In this document: positions 1-8,614 of the stretch, in pieces | Layout of the letters: the number at the start of each line of letters is the position of its first letter | Numbering within the stretch: position 1 is the first letter of the stretch | Assembly: GCF_900142645.1 (NCBI RefSeq) | Contig: NZ_FRBP01000002.1 | Span: 248,001-312,000 of the forward strand | Reading direction: 5' to 3' | Length of the DNA: 64,000 bases | From: Eubacterium callanderi | GTDB taxonomy: Bacteria > Bacillota > Clostridia > Eubacteriales > Eubacteriaceae | Notes under the pieces: generated by a model | What the model was told of the DNA's origin: nothing | Seen by the model: only the letters and a program-made list of their open reading frames with translations | Database searches by the model: none | Position numbers and translations under genes: made by a program

Positions 1-602
1 GATATTTCAGGGCACTTCTCTACCGTTACGTTACTGATGCCGTACCCCGGAAAAAAATGCGCCATTACACCGTTTTTTACCGGATATTCAAACCCTTCAA
101 TATTAATTCCGCTGGCCTGATCAGTAAATGCCAGAATTGAAACAGTGGTTCCCACTGGCACATCCAGAACAGCCCGGTCCTTTACCAGAAAAACCCGATT
201 ATTTTCATTGACAATCTCGCCCCGAACCCCTTCTTTTAGAAGGCGATTAAGCAAATAAAGGTTCCCGAAGCTGTGGTCAAATCGGCTTCCCAGGGCGCCG
301 AAGATGACCACCTCATCAAAGCCATTCTTTATGCAATACTCGATGGCCAGCTCCGTATCCGTTTCGTCCTTATGAGTCGAATGATGGTCAATGGTCACAC
401 CTTCTTCTGAATAATCCGCAAGCAACTCTGCATGGATCGAATCCATATCTCCAACTAACAGCTGCGGCGTTACGCCCAGAGCATGGGCGGCATTTGCACC
501 GCCATCGGCACAGATCACCTGAAAAGCCTCCTGGCCCTCCAGATAATTTTTATAAAAACTTAGATTTTCGTATTGTCCATTTGTAAAGACGACTGCTTTC
601 AT
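1..602 (-). CDS. thiN: Thiamine pyrophosphokinase, C-terminus cut by window edge
   Basis: Transfers pyrophosphate from ATP to thiamine to make TPP in the cytoplasm. My reading of the minus strand from the ATG at 602 gives family motifs in order: CADGGAN (residues 31-37), GDMDS (51-55), KDETD (78-82) and a GALGSRFDH block further on. About 200 residues are visible and the frame is still open at base 3, so the stop codon lies outside. It starts two bases after the rsgA stop and closes the prkC-rsgA operon, its usual place in Firmicutes; the rpe gene that often sits between them is absent. It complements the thiCMED operon at 31-35 kb, because salvage of free thiamine also needs this kinase. Confidence 0.9.
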   Translation of the reverse strand, partial: MKAVVFTNGQYENLSFYKNYLEGQEAFQVICADGGANAAHALGVTPQLLVGDMDSIHAELLADYSEEGVTIDHHSTHKDETDTELAIEYCIKNGFDEVVIFGALGSRFDHSFGNLYLLNRLLKEGVRGEIVNENNRVFLVKDRAVLDVPVGTTVSILAFTDQASGINIEGFEYPVKNGVMAHFFPGYGISNVTVEKCPEI

Positions 603-603
603 T

Positions 604-1515
604 CTAATAGTCACTTCGCTTATTTTTTATTTCATCCAAAAGATAGCTGTAATGCTCATAGCGCACCTGGCTGATTTCACCCTTTTCAAGCTGTTGCTTC
701 ACTACACAACCAGGCTCACTCTGATGCAGGCAGCTCGCGAATCGGCAGGAGCCTTCCTCAAATTCCGGGAAATAAAATCGAAGGTCTTCCTTCTCAATTT
801 CGCTGTCGAGCTTAAGGGATGAAAAGCCTGGGGTATCCAGCAGATACCCGCCAACCTTTAAATCCAGCAGTTCAACATGACGTGTGGTGTGCTTGCCACG
901 GTTAAGCTTCTGGCTGAGCTCCCCGGTTTCCATGGCACCCGCCTCACACAGCCTGTTGGCCAGTGTGGACTTGCCTACCCCTGAGGGGCCTGCGAGAAAG
1001 GCTGTTTTTCCCGCTATTTCTCTTTCAATTTTCTGCAGGGCAATGTTGTCCGTCTGATCAAAAGCAAAGCATTTATAGGGTGTTTTAGCGTAAATATCCA
1101 TAATCCTCTGCAGTTCATCTGCTTCCACGAGGTCTGTTTTTGTAATACAGATGACAGGCTCAACCGCTTTCATTTCCGATGCAATCAAAAGCTTATCCAA
1201 AAGCAACAGGTTTGGGCTCGGGTTTTCTCCGGCAAACACAATTAACGCCACGTCTACATTGGAAACAGGCGGGCGCACAAATTCGTTTTTTCTTGGTTTT
1301 ATTTTATCAATTGCCAGTTCATCGCTGTCATTTTCGACTACCTCTACAAAATCACCGACCATGGGTTTGATTTTCTGATGTCTGAAAACACCCCGGGCTT
1401 TACATTCTAATAAAGAAGTGGAACCATCGGGTCTTACATAGTAAAACCCTCCGATTCCTTTTATAATTCTTCCTGAGATTCTATTTTGTTTCATACATAA
1501 TCCAATTTTATTCAT
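604..1515 (-). CDS. rsgA: Ribosome small subunit biogenesis GTPase RsgA
   Basis: Circularly permuted GTPase that acts in late 30S subunit maturation. It has an N-terminal OB fold (VGDFVEV), then G4 TKTDL, G1 GPSGVGKST and G3 DTPGFSS in the permuted order, and a C-terminal zinc knuckle with C-x4-C-x-H-x5-C spacing near residue 260. The 303-residue length is normal. The ATG at 1515 overlaps the prkC stop as ATGA, which suggests coupled translation. A second ATG at 1494 (MKQNRIS) matches the usual family N-terminus better, and neither start has a strong ribosome binding site. It sits between prkC and thiN. Confidence 0.95.
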   Translation of the reverse strand: MNKIGLCMKQNRISGRIIKGIGGFYYVRPDGSTSLLECKARGVFRHQKIKPMVGDFVEVVENDSDELAIDKIKPRKNEFVRPPVSNVDVALIVFAGENPSPNLLLLDKLLIASEMKAVEPVICITKTDLVEADELQRIMDIYAKTPYKCFAFDQTDNIALQKIEREIAGKTAFLAGPSGVGKSTLANRLCEAGAMETGELSQKLNRGKHTTRHVELLDLKVGGYLLDTPGFSSLKLDSEIEKEDLRFYFPEFEEGSCRFASCLHQSEPGCVVKQQLEKGEISQVRYEHYSYLLDEIKNKRSDY

Positions 1516-3254
1516 TCGTTTGTGGGTGGTGTTGGTGTTGGCGTTGGCGTCGGTGTCGGCGTTGGGCTTGGCGTCGGCTTACCGCTGCTGACTACAAAAT
1601 TGATTGACGTGCCCCGCTCAGTTTGAGTTCCCTCTGTAGGAGACTGGCTGATAACAAGACCGGCGCTCACCGTGTCGCTTTCGCTGGTCGTTACCCGGCC
1701 AACACTCAGTCCACTGCTTTCAATCTGCGCCTCTGCGGCCGATTCGCTCAAACCCACAATTCCAGGAACAGTTACAAGATCCTGCCCCTTGCTGACATAA
1801 AGGGTAATGCTGGTGCCCTCAGCAACACTGACACCTTCGCCAGGATCAACCGAATAGACAATGCCCGTGGCAACATCGCTGTTGTATTCACGTTTGACAT
1901 TTTTGACCAGCTTCAGCTTATCGATGGCCGCAGTCGCTTCTGCCTCACTCAACCCGATAACCTTTGGTACTGTGACATTCTGAGTTCCCTTGCTCACGGT
2001 TACCTTGACAGTCTGTCCTTTTTTCATTTCTCTTCCTTCTTCAGGATTTTGAGAAACGATTTTGCCAGATTCTACGTCTGAGCTGTACACCTGATTTTCA
2101 ACTTCCAGCTTTAATCCGGCCTTTTCCAGCTCCTGGGTTGCCTGTTCCTGGGTCATATTTTTAATGTTCGGAACCATGACCGCCTTTGCCGTCAATGTAT
2201 TCATCAGAATAACGATCAGAATAATGGCCAAGATACCGCCTGCGATAGAAAAAGCAATGATTTTTTTCTTTTTCTTCCGCTGGGCCTGCGCCAGATCATC
2301 TCCTTCTTCCTCATCATCGTCGTGATAACCGCTTTCGATCGGTCCTGTAACAGGCTCAATTTTGAATAATCCTTCATCACCGATAATCTGTGTTTCATCA
2401 CTGACCACAGAGCCATTATCGCCCACTGCCGCATTGGCATCCACCATGACCTTTTCAAGATCATCGATCAGTTCATCCATATTCTGGTAACGGTCTTCAG
2501 GCTTTTTATGGGTCAGCTTGACCACAACATCATTAACACTGGCCGGTATATCCGGCATGATTTCCTTTGGAGGCACCAAATCCTCCTGGATATGCTTAAT
2601 GGCAATGGTAACCGTATTTTCCTCATCAAAAGGAAGCTGTCCAGTCAGCAGCTCATAATACATGATGCCAAGGGAATAAAGGTCGGAACGCTCATCCACA
2701 AAGCCGCCTCTCGCCTGTTCAGGTGAAATATAGTGAACAGAGCCCATGGTCTGGTTGGTCATGGTTACCGTAGAGCTGGTAATAGCTCTCGCAATACCAA
2801 AATCCGCAACTTTTGGCACCAAATCGCGGGTTAAAAGAATATTGTGAGGTTTTATATCCCTGTGGATAATCTTATGCTCATGGGCGCATTTAAGCGCAGC
2901 TGCCACGTCAATGATAAAACGGGTAGCTTCCTTGTAATCCAGATGCCCTTTTTTATTCAAGTATTGCTTCAGGGTAATACCATCCACATACTCCATAATG
3001 ATATAATAAATATCCCCTTCCACACCCACATCGTAAACTGAAACGATATTCGGATGGGAAAGTCCCGCAGCAGCCTGGGACTCACGGTCAAATTTCTTAA
3101 TGAATTGTTCGTTTTCTGTGTACTCTTCACGCAAAACCTTAACCGCTACATAACGGTTAAGCTTACGGTCCTTTGCTTTGTAAACATAGGCCATGCCTCC
3201 GCGCCCGATCAATTCAATTATCTCGTAGCGATTGTTCAAGACCTTACTAATCAT
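1512..3254 (-). CDS. prkC: PASTA-domain serine/threonine protein kinase PrkC
   Basis: Membrane Ser/Thr kinase of the PrkC/Stk1 family, which senses muropeptides or lipid II outside the cell and phosphorylates cell-wall and growth proteins inside. The kinase domain covers residues 1-275, with GRGGMAYVY, the AVKVL lysine near 40, HRDIKPHN near 132 and DFG near 152. A basic stop-transfer segment and one membrane helix lie near 330-355. Three PASTA repeats follow, then a Pro-Thr tail of repeated PT units at the extreme C-terminus. It overlaps its cognate phosphatase prpC by 8 bp. The PT tail is the odd part; it could be a rigid wall-spanning stalk. Confidence 0.96.
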   Translation of the reverse strand: MISKVLNNRYEIIELIGRGGMAYVYKAKDRKLNRYVAVKVLREEYTENEQFIKKFDRESQAAAGLSHPNIVSVYDVGVEGDIYYIIMEYVDGITLKQYLNKKGHLDYKEATRFIIDVAAALKCAHEHKIIHRDIKPHNILLTRDLVPKVADFGIARAITSSTVTMTNQTMGSVHYISPEQARGGFVDERSDLYSLGIMYYELLTGQLPFDEENTVTIAIKHIQEDLVPPKEIMPDIPASVNDVVVKLTHKKPEDRYQNMDELIDDLEKVMVDANAAVGDNGSVVSDETQIIGDEGLFKIEPVTGPIESGYHDDDEEEGDDLAQAQRKKKKKIIAFSIAGGILAIILIVILMNTLTAKAVMVPNIKNMTQEQATQELEKAGLKLEVENQVYSSDVESGKIVSQNPEEGREMKKGQTVKVTVSKGTQNVTVPKVIGLSEAEATAAIDKLKLVKNVKREYNSDVATGIVYSVDPGEGVSVAEGTSITLYVSKGQDLVTVPGIVGLSESAAEAQIESSGLSVGRVTTSESDTVSAGLVISQSPTEGTQTERGTSINFVVSSGKPTPSPTPTPTPTPTPTPPTNE

Positions 3255-3993
3255 TGGCAGTTACCTCTTCCTTTGGGTTAAACAGTACAACGGTAATGTT
3301 ATCATTGCCACCGTTGTGGTTTGCTAAGTTAATCAATTCCTTGGTCGCGTCTTCCAGAGAATGCGTTAATACAATTTCCCGAATAGCCCCTTCATCAACC
3401 ATATTGTAAAGACCGTCGGAGCAAATCAAAATGACATCCTCCGAGGTTACCTGGTAATCATACAGATCCGGCTGAACAATATCGTCTGTCCCGAGAGCTC
3501 GGGTAATGACGTTTTTCTGAGGATGGACACTAGCTTCCACCGAAGTGATTTTCCCCTCATCCACCAGCACTTGAACCAATGAGTGGTCCTTTGTTAACTG
3601 CTCCATTCCATCTTTGTTAATGCGGTAAGCCCTGCTGTCGCCCACATGAATAACGCCTAAACGGCTGCCGTCAAGTATGCACATGGTGAGAGTGGTCGCC
3701 ATACCAAGACACTCTTCACAATTGCGGCTTACATCAATAATCTCATGATTGATTGCATTGACAAAATGGTACATCTCGTCATAGTCAAAATAATTTTCGA
3801 CATCTGACAGCTTTTCTTTTATATAATCAACAGCCATCTGACTGGCAATTTCACCGGAACGGTGACCGCCTAAACCATCGGCTACTGCGAAGACATAGTA
3901 TTTTCTTCCACTGTTTTCAATGGTAGCTGCCAGGCAGGCGTCCTGATTCACTTTCCGCTTGGCACCTATGTTTGAAGAATACGCGCACTTCAT
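3247..3993 (-). CDS. prpC: PP2C-type protein phosphatase PrpC/Stp
   Basis: Metal-dependent Ser/Thr phosphatase that reverses PrkC phosphorylation in the cytoplasm. The 248 residues carry the full PP2C motif set: VADGLGGHRSGE near residue 38, GDSRAYR, CSDGLYNMV and GGNDNITVV. These supply the Asp residues that bind the two catalytic metal ions. It lies between rlmN (4-bp gap) and prkC (8-bp overlap), the standard pairing in Firmicutes. Nothing is truncated or unusual. Confidence 0.96.
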   Translation of the reverse strand: MKCAYSSNIGAKRKVNQDACLAATIENSGRKYYVFAVADGLGGHRSGEIASQMAVDYIKEKLSDVENYFDYDEMYHFVNAINHEIIDVSRNCEECLGMATTLTMCILDGSRLGVIHVGDSRAYRINKDGMEQLTKDHSLVQVLVDEGKITSVEASVHPQKNVITRALGTDDIVQPDLYDYQVTSEDVILICSDGLYNMVDEGAIREIVLTHSLEDATKELINLANHNGGNDNITVVLFNPKEEVTAND

Positions 3994-3997
3994 CTCA

Positions 3998-5020
3998 TCA
4001 CCTCTTCATTCCGTCTGCTTTCTGGCGCAGCTGTCCACAGGCCGCGTCGATATTATCGCCTATTTTCCTTCTAATTGTACAAGTAATACCGCGCTTTTTC
4101 AACTCATTGCTAAAAAAATTTACATTTCGGCTTCCCTTGTACGCACTTTCCGTAACCGGATTCAGGCCAATCAAGTTGATATGACAAGGCATTTTCCCCA
4201 GTATTTCAGCAAGCTCAGCTACATCTTCGGGGCGATCATTAAATCCATCGATCAATGCATATTCAAAAGTGATTCTTCTCTTTGTTTTTGTAAAATAATT
4301 GTTACAAACCTTAAGAAGTTCTTCAATCCGATATTTTTTTGCCACTGGCATCAATGTTTCCCGGCGCTCCTGAAAGGGGGAATGCAGTGAAATGGCGAGG
4401 TTAATCTGAAGGTCCAGTTCTGCCAACGCTTCAATTTGTGGAACAAGGCCGCAGGTAGACAGGGTGATTTTGCGCTGTCCGATTCCCCAGCCCTCGTTTG
4501 CAATATTTAAAAATTTCAGTATATTATCGTAATTGTCCAGCGGTTCACCGATCCCCATAATCACGACATTGGAAATCCGGATTCCTGCTTCCTGCTCTAC
4601 CAGATAAATCTGATCCAGAATCTCGCCTGCTTCAAGGTCTCGGATTTTCCCACCTTTTGTAGATGCGCAGAACGCACAGCCCATCCTGCAGCCCACCTGG
4701 CTGGAAACACACAGAGAATAGCCATGATGGTAGGACATCAGTACGGTTTCAATACTGTTGCCATCCGGCAGACGGATCAGGTATTTTCTTGTCCCATCCT
4801 CTGGGTCTTCCTGTGTTTTTTCAATGCTTCCATGTTCGATATTGTAGTGGCTTTTCAGTTTTTCACGAAGGTTTTTCGAAAGATTCGTGCAATCGTCAAG
4901 TTGCGCCGCTTTCTTTTCATACAGCCATTGATAAAGCTGTTTTCCCCTGAAGGATGGCTCTCCGGCCTCTTCCATCAGCATTCTACACTCAGTTAATGTT
5001 TTTCCAAATATATTTTCCAT
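3998..5020 (-). CDS. rlmN: 23S rRNA A2503 C2-methyltransferase RlmN
   Basis: Radical-SAM enzyme that methylates C2 of A2503 in 23S rRNA and A37 in some tRNAs. The radical-SAM cluster motif is CRMGCAFCAS (C-x3-C-x2-C). The GIGEPLDN segment and a C-terminal CGQL cysteine, the methyl-carrying residue in this family, are also present. The ATG at 5020 (MENIFGK) gives 340 residues, close to family length; an in-frame TTG further upstream at 5047 is less likely. The start has only a weak ribosome binding site. A terminator-like hairpin lies between rsmB and this gene, so it may open a separate transcript with prpC-prkC-rsgA-thiN. Confidence 0.95.
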   Translation of the reverse strand: MENIFGKTLTECRMLMEEAGEPSFRGKQLYQWLYEKKAAQLDDCTNLSKNLREKLKSHYNIEHGSIEKTQEDPEDGTRKYLIRLPDGNSIETVLMSYHHGYSLCVSSQVGCRMGCAFCASTKGGKIRDLEAGEILDQIYLVEQEAGIRISNVVIMGIGEPLDNYDNILKFLNIANEGWGIGQRKITLSTCGLVPQIEALAELDLQINLAISLHSPFQERRETLMPVAKKYRIEELLKVCNNYFTKTKRRITFEYALIDGFNDRPEDVAELAEILGKMPCHINLIGLNPVTESAYKGSRNVNFFSNELKKRGITCTIRRKIGDNIDAACGQLRQKADGMKR

Positions 5021-5044
5021 CAGAAAATGGATTACCTTTCTATC

Positions 5045-5072
5045 CAATTAAAAATCCGGCATAAAGCCGGAT
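5045..5072 (-). terminator. Intrinsic terminator between rsmB and rlmN
   Basis: On the minus strand ATCCGGC (5066-5072) pairs with GCCGGAT (5054-5060) around a 5-nt loop and is followed by TTTTTAATT. It lies downstream of the rsmB stop and upstream of the rlmN start, so it either ends the dapF-rsmB transcript or attenuates read-through. Confidence 0.75.
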
Positions 5073-5099
5073 CCTCATTGAGTCAATACACTTTTAATT

Positions 5100-5127
5100 A
5101 TTATAACATAAATTCTAACAAAGTTAA
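5100..5127 (-). promoter_or_regulatory. Possible sigma-A promoter for the rlmN-thiN group
   Basis: Minus-strand TATAAT (5100-5105) with a poor -35 TTAACT (5122-5127) at 16-bp spacing. The start would fall about 20 nt before the terminator hairpin at 5045-5072. The -35 match is weak, so this is tentative. Confidence 0.35.
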
Positions 5128-6449
5128 CAATCTTTTTTCAATTTTGCCATAAAAAAGCAGTCGCAGCCATCATCAAGGGGGCTTGTATGAATGCTGTTTT
5201 CCCCTTCAGAGACGGCTTCTATGCGCATAAAGGGATAGTCTTTCTGCACCCGCTCAATCTGCCTTTCATTTTCGTCGCTGTTGACCGTGCAGGTACAATA
5301 GACAAGGGTACCGCCTGGCTTCAGGTATTGAACCGCATGATCCAGAAGCTGCCTCTGAATCCGGACCAGCTCCTTTCGGGCTTTCTTTGTGATGGTGTAG
5401 CGTATCTCAGGCTTTCTGCGGATGATGCCAAGGCCTGAGCACGGCGCATCCAGCAGTATCCTGTCAAAGGCTTCACGATCCTCCGGCCTGAAAATACAGC
5501 CGTCTGTTTTCTCCGTTTCAATATTACAGATGCCAAGGCGCGCGGCTGTCTCCTCAATGAGCTTAAGCCGGCTGTCAAAAATATCTCGGGCAATAATCGT
5601 GCCTTCGTTTTCCATTATCTGGCTTAAATGGGTCGTTTTTCCACCCGGCGCAGCACACATATCCAGCACGCGGTCCGTCTTTTCTGGCCCTAGAAGCCGG
5701 GCGGCTTTCATTGCCCCCTGATCCTGAATCATAAAACAACCAGCTGTGAACAGCGGGTCACACTGCACCTGATTTTCAAAGCCCCCCAGGTGGCTTAAAT
5801 GGAGTGCATCACAGTCCAGTGCTCCTTTTTCACAATAAATCCCCTTATCCGAAAGTTTTTCTTCCAAAGTGTTTCTGTCGACCTTAAGGGTGTTTGCTCT
5901 TATAGTAAAGGGAGGCTTTTCATTAAGAAGAGGAATGATTTTCTCTGCCTTTTCAGCGCCAAAGGTTTCATAATATTTATGGATGATCCAGACCGGTATA
6001 GAGTATCGAACGGACAGCGCTTCTTTCTCATTGCTGAAGGAAGAAAAATCAAAAGCCTCATCCGTCTCCTTACTCCGGAGTATATTTCTGAGCACTCCGT
6101 TGACAAAACCTCTGGCCTTTGGCTTGATCCTTCCGGTGATCTCAACCGATTCATTCACCGCTGCATAGGATGGGATTTTGTCCAAAAAATAAATCTGATA
6201 AACCGCAATCCTGAGTATTTCCAACACCTCGGGGTCAAGCTTATTCAGATCTTTTGAAATATGCTTTTTTAAAAGGTAATCCAGATACAGTTTATTTTGG
6301 AGAGTCCCGTAGACAATATTGAGATAAAGTCCACGGTCCTCTTCTTTGTAATGATTTTCTCCAAGCACTTTTTTAGTTTCCAGATTGGAATAAGCGCCTT
6401 CTCTGCTGACTCTGAGAAGCGTTTTAACGGCTTGTTCGCGAATCTTCAT
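5124..6449 (-). CDS. rsmB: 16S rRNA m5C967 methyltransferase RsmB
   Basis: SAM-dependent rRNA cytosine-5 methyltransferase. Residues 1-140 form the NusB-like RNA-binding domain. The catalytic part has the SAM-binding motif VLDMCAAPGGKTTH, the motif IV PCSGLG with its base-release cysteine, and the motif VI nucleophile in YCTCTVN. The 441-residue length is normal. It lies directly downstream of the zinc peptidase gene (6-bp gap) in the housekeeping operon. Confidence 0.96.
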   Translation of the reverse strand: MKIREQAVKTLLRVSREGAYSNLETKKVLGENHYKEEDRGLYLNIVYGTLQNKLYLDYLLKKHISKDLNKLDPEVLEILRIAVYQIYFLDKIPSYAAVNESVEITGRIKPKARGFVNGVLRNILRSKETDEAFDFSSFSNEKEALSVRYSIPVWIIHKYYETFGAEKAEKIIPLLNEKPPFTIRANTLKVDRNTLEEKLSDKGIYCEKGALDCDALHLSHLGGFENQVQCDPLFTAGCFMIQDQGAMKAARLLGPEKTDRVLDMCAAPGGKTTHLSQIMENEGTIIARDIFDSRLKLIEETAARLGICNIETEKTDGCIFRPEDREAFDRILLDAPCSGLGIIRRKPEIRYTITKKARKELVRIQRQLLDHAVQYLKPGGTLVYCTCTVNSDENERQIERVQKDYPFMRIEAVSEGENSIHTSPLDDGCDCFFMAKLKKDC

Positions 6450-6455
6450 AGGCGG

Positions 6456-7154
6456 TTAGTTCCTGTTCCGAAGCGCCAGCAAACGCAGCAGGTTCAAAAA
6501 TGCCATAAGGGTACTGGCGACATAGGTCAATGCGGCCGCCCGAAGCACTTTCTTAACACCCTGTTCTTCACCCGGAGCAATGAGCTGATACTCTTCCAGG
6601 GCCGCTACAGCCCGTCGGCTCGCATTAAATTCCACCGGCAGTGTGATAATATAGAACACCAGGGAAACACAGAATAAAATAATCCCGATGTTCATTAACG
6701 TTACGCCAAACCCGGTGCTGCCTCTGCCAAAGATCAGGCCAATGAAAAACAGCGGCCACGCAGCATTGGAGGCAAAATTGCAGACTGGTACAATGGCATT
6801 GCGGAAACGCAGAGGAAAGTAGCCCTCTTTGTCCTGAATGGCATGACCGGTTTCATGTGCCGCGACACCGACAGCCGCGATGCTGTCCTGACTGCCAACG
6901 CCGCCAGACAAGCGCATGACCTTGTGCCTGGGGTCATAATGGTCGGTCAGGTTCCCGCCAATGCTCTCGATGCCAATATTGCTTAATCCATTGATATCCA
7001 GCAGCTTTCGGGCTGCCTGAGCCCCGGTCAGACCGTTTCTGGTCCGCACACGGCTATAGGTTTTATAGGCACTGCTGACCTGATACTGTGCATAGGCGGC
7101 TAATATAAGCCCTGGTATCAATATCAGCATTGAGCTATAGTAACTTAAAAACAT
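6456..7154 (-). CDS. Membrane zinc metallopeptidase, YugP family
   Basis: A 232-residue integral membrane protein with the zinc protease signature AAHETGHAIQ (HExxH) near residue 95. An N-terminal membrane segment and three or four later hydrophobic segments flank the active site. It belongs to the zinc metallopeptidase family known from B. subtilis YugP, whose substrate is not established. It sits between fmt and rsmB, a position it also takes in some other Clostridia. By inference it takes part in membrane protein turnover; no substrate can be read from the sequence. Confidence 0.88.
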   Translation of the reverse strand: MFLSYYSSMLILIPGLILAAYAQYQVSSAYKTYSRVRTRNGLTGAQAARKLLDINGLSNIGIESIGGNLTDHYDPRHKVMRLSGGVGSQDSIAAVGVAAHETGHAIQDKEGYFPLRFRNAIVPVCNFASNAAWPLFFIGLIFGRGSTGFGVTLMNIGIILFCVSLVFYIITLPVEFNASRRAVAALEEYQLIAPGEEQGVKKVLRAAALTYVASTLMAFLNLLRLLALRNRN

Positions 7155-7222
7155 TTTATTTTCCTCACATTTTTAATTATTTGTGACCTATTATACAAAA
7201 GCACTCTAAAATCAAGCTTAAT

Positions 7223-8164
7223 CTATTCAAACCGTGAGCCAAGGGCGATGCTGTTTCCGTTGAAATAAACCTTTGACAGCATTCTTTTCTTGCCCGGCAT
7301 CTGGATTTCTCCAACCGCCAGCGCGCCATCACCGGTTTTTACCACTAAGCCATGCTTTGTATCTGCCTGCAGGACAGTTCCAGGAAGTTCTTCCCCAGAA
7401 TAGTCCAAACTTTCCGGCGCAAAACATTTTATCTTTTCACCGTTTAATTCAGTATATGCACCTGGGAAGGGATCCGTTCCGTTAATACGCCGTAAGATTT
7501 TAAAGCTTGTTTGATTCCAGTCAAGCTTTCCAGTGGTCTTTTCAACCTTATCCGCGTAAGTTGCCATATTTTCATCCTGCTTTTCAGGAATAGCTGAACC
7601 ATTGCTGAGGGACTCCAGCGTATCAAGCAGCAGCTCCGCTCCCTTTTCTGCCAAAAGATCATGAAGGTAGCCTACGGTTGTTTTCGCATCGATGGGCACA
7701 CTCACCTTTGAAAGCATATCTCCTGTATCCATGCCAATATCCATTTTCATGATTGTAACGCCCGACTCTGTTTCTCCGTCGATAATGGCATGGTGCACCG
7801 GAGCTGCGCCCCGGTATTTGGGCAGCAATGAACCGTGAATATTCACAGAACCCAGAGGCGGCATGAACAAAATCTCTTCAGACAGAATCTGACCATAGGC
7901 TGCTACCACAAAAACGTCTGCTTTCAGCGCACGCAGCTCTTCAACCACTTCCGGTACCTTAATTCTCTCAGGCTGCAGAACCGGTATTCCCAGCTCCAGC
8001 GCACGCTGCTTTACAGGCAGAAATTTTATTTTTTTCCCCCGCTGGTTTGGTCGGTCGGGCTGGGCGACCACAGCCGCCACATCATGCCCGGCTTCCACCA
8101 GCTTATTGAGGGCGGGAACCGCAAAATCGGTGGTTCCCATCAATACAATACGTAATTTTGTCAT
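7223..8164 (-). CDS. fmt: Methionyl-tRNA formyltransferase
   Basis: Formylates initiator Met-tRNA using 10-formyl-THF. The catalytic region HGSLLPKYRGAAPVHHAI contains the conserved SLLP signature, and FVVAAYGQIL precedes it. The C-terminal OB-fold domain recognises tRNA. At 313 residues it is full length. It overlaps def by 4 bp (ATGA), the classic def-fmt pair, so formylation and deformylation are translationally coupled. It also links to the folate genes at 40-44 kb through its cofactor. Confidence 0.97.
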   Translation of the reverse strand: MTKLRIVLMGTTDFAVPALNKLVEAGHDVAAVVAQPDRPNQRGKKIKFLPVKQRALELGIPVLQPERIKVPEVVEELRALKADVFVVAAYGQILSEEILFMPPLGSVNIHGSLLPKYRGAAPVHHAIIDGETESGVTIMKMDIGMDTGDMLSKVSVPIDAKTTVGYLHDLLAEKGAELLLDTLESLSNGSAIPEKQDENMATYADKVEKTTGKLDWNQTSFKILRRINGTDPFPGAYTELNGEKIKCFAPESLDYSGEELPGTVLQADTKHGLVVKTGDGALAVGEIQMPGKKRMLSKVYFNGNSIALGSRFE

Positions 8165-8601
8165 TTAATTACCCTGTCCAAAAACACAATGCCGTTCAGA
8201 TGATCAACCTCATGGCATACCGCTCGGGCCATCAGCCCCTGGCATTCCATTTCATAGCGGTCACCGTTTAAATCGGTGTATTCAACCGTGACAAATTCTG
8301 GGCGTTCCACCTTACCGGAGCGGTCTGGAAAGCTCAAACAGGCTTCTTCCTCAACGACTGAGCCTTCCTGCTTTGTGATCTCCGGGTTAATCAGGGTCAC
8401 CGGACCCTCACCAATATCAATGACGATCAGCTGTTTCAGCACCCCAACCTGCGGCGCTGCCAAACCGACACCTTCCTCAGCATACATTGTATCCAGCATA
8501 TCTTTTTGCAGTTCAATGATCCGATCATTTATTTCAGTAATCTCGCGGGTCTTTTTTCTGAGAATCGGATCGTCGTTTACCCGCATTTTTCTTATGGCCA
8601 T
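8161..8601 (-). CDS. def: Peptide deformylase
   Basis: Metal-dependent hydrolase that removes the formyl group from nascent proteins. All three motifs are seen: GLAAPQVG, EEACLSFP (a variant of EGCLS with Ala for Gly) and CHEVDHLNG (HExDH). The start at 8601 (MAIRKM) was chosen because AGGAGA lies just upstream; the frame is open 12 codons further but without a better site. The protein is 146 residues. It starts 14 bp after the priA stop and overlaps fmt. Confidence 0.97.
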   Translation of the reverse strand: MAIRKMRVNDDPILRKKTREITEINDRIIELQKDMLDTMYAEEGVGLAAPQVGVLKQLIVIDIGEGPVTLINPEITKQEGSVVEEEACLSFPDRSGKVERPEFVTVEYTDLNGDRYEMECQGLMARAVCHEVDHLNGIVFLDRVIK

Positions 8602-8614
8602 TCTATTCTCCTTT

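Noticed and set aside
1515-1570. Repetitive DNA in the prkC 3' end as a possible CRISPR or mobile-element repeat
   Set aside because: It is a low-complexity coding repeat (Pro-Thr), not spaced repeats.
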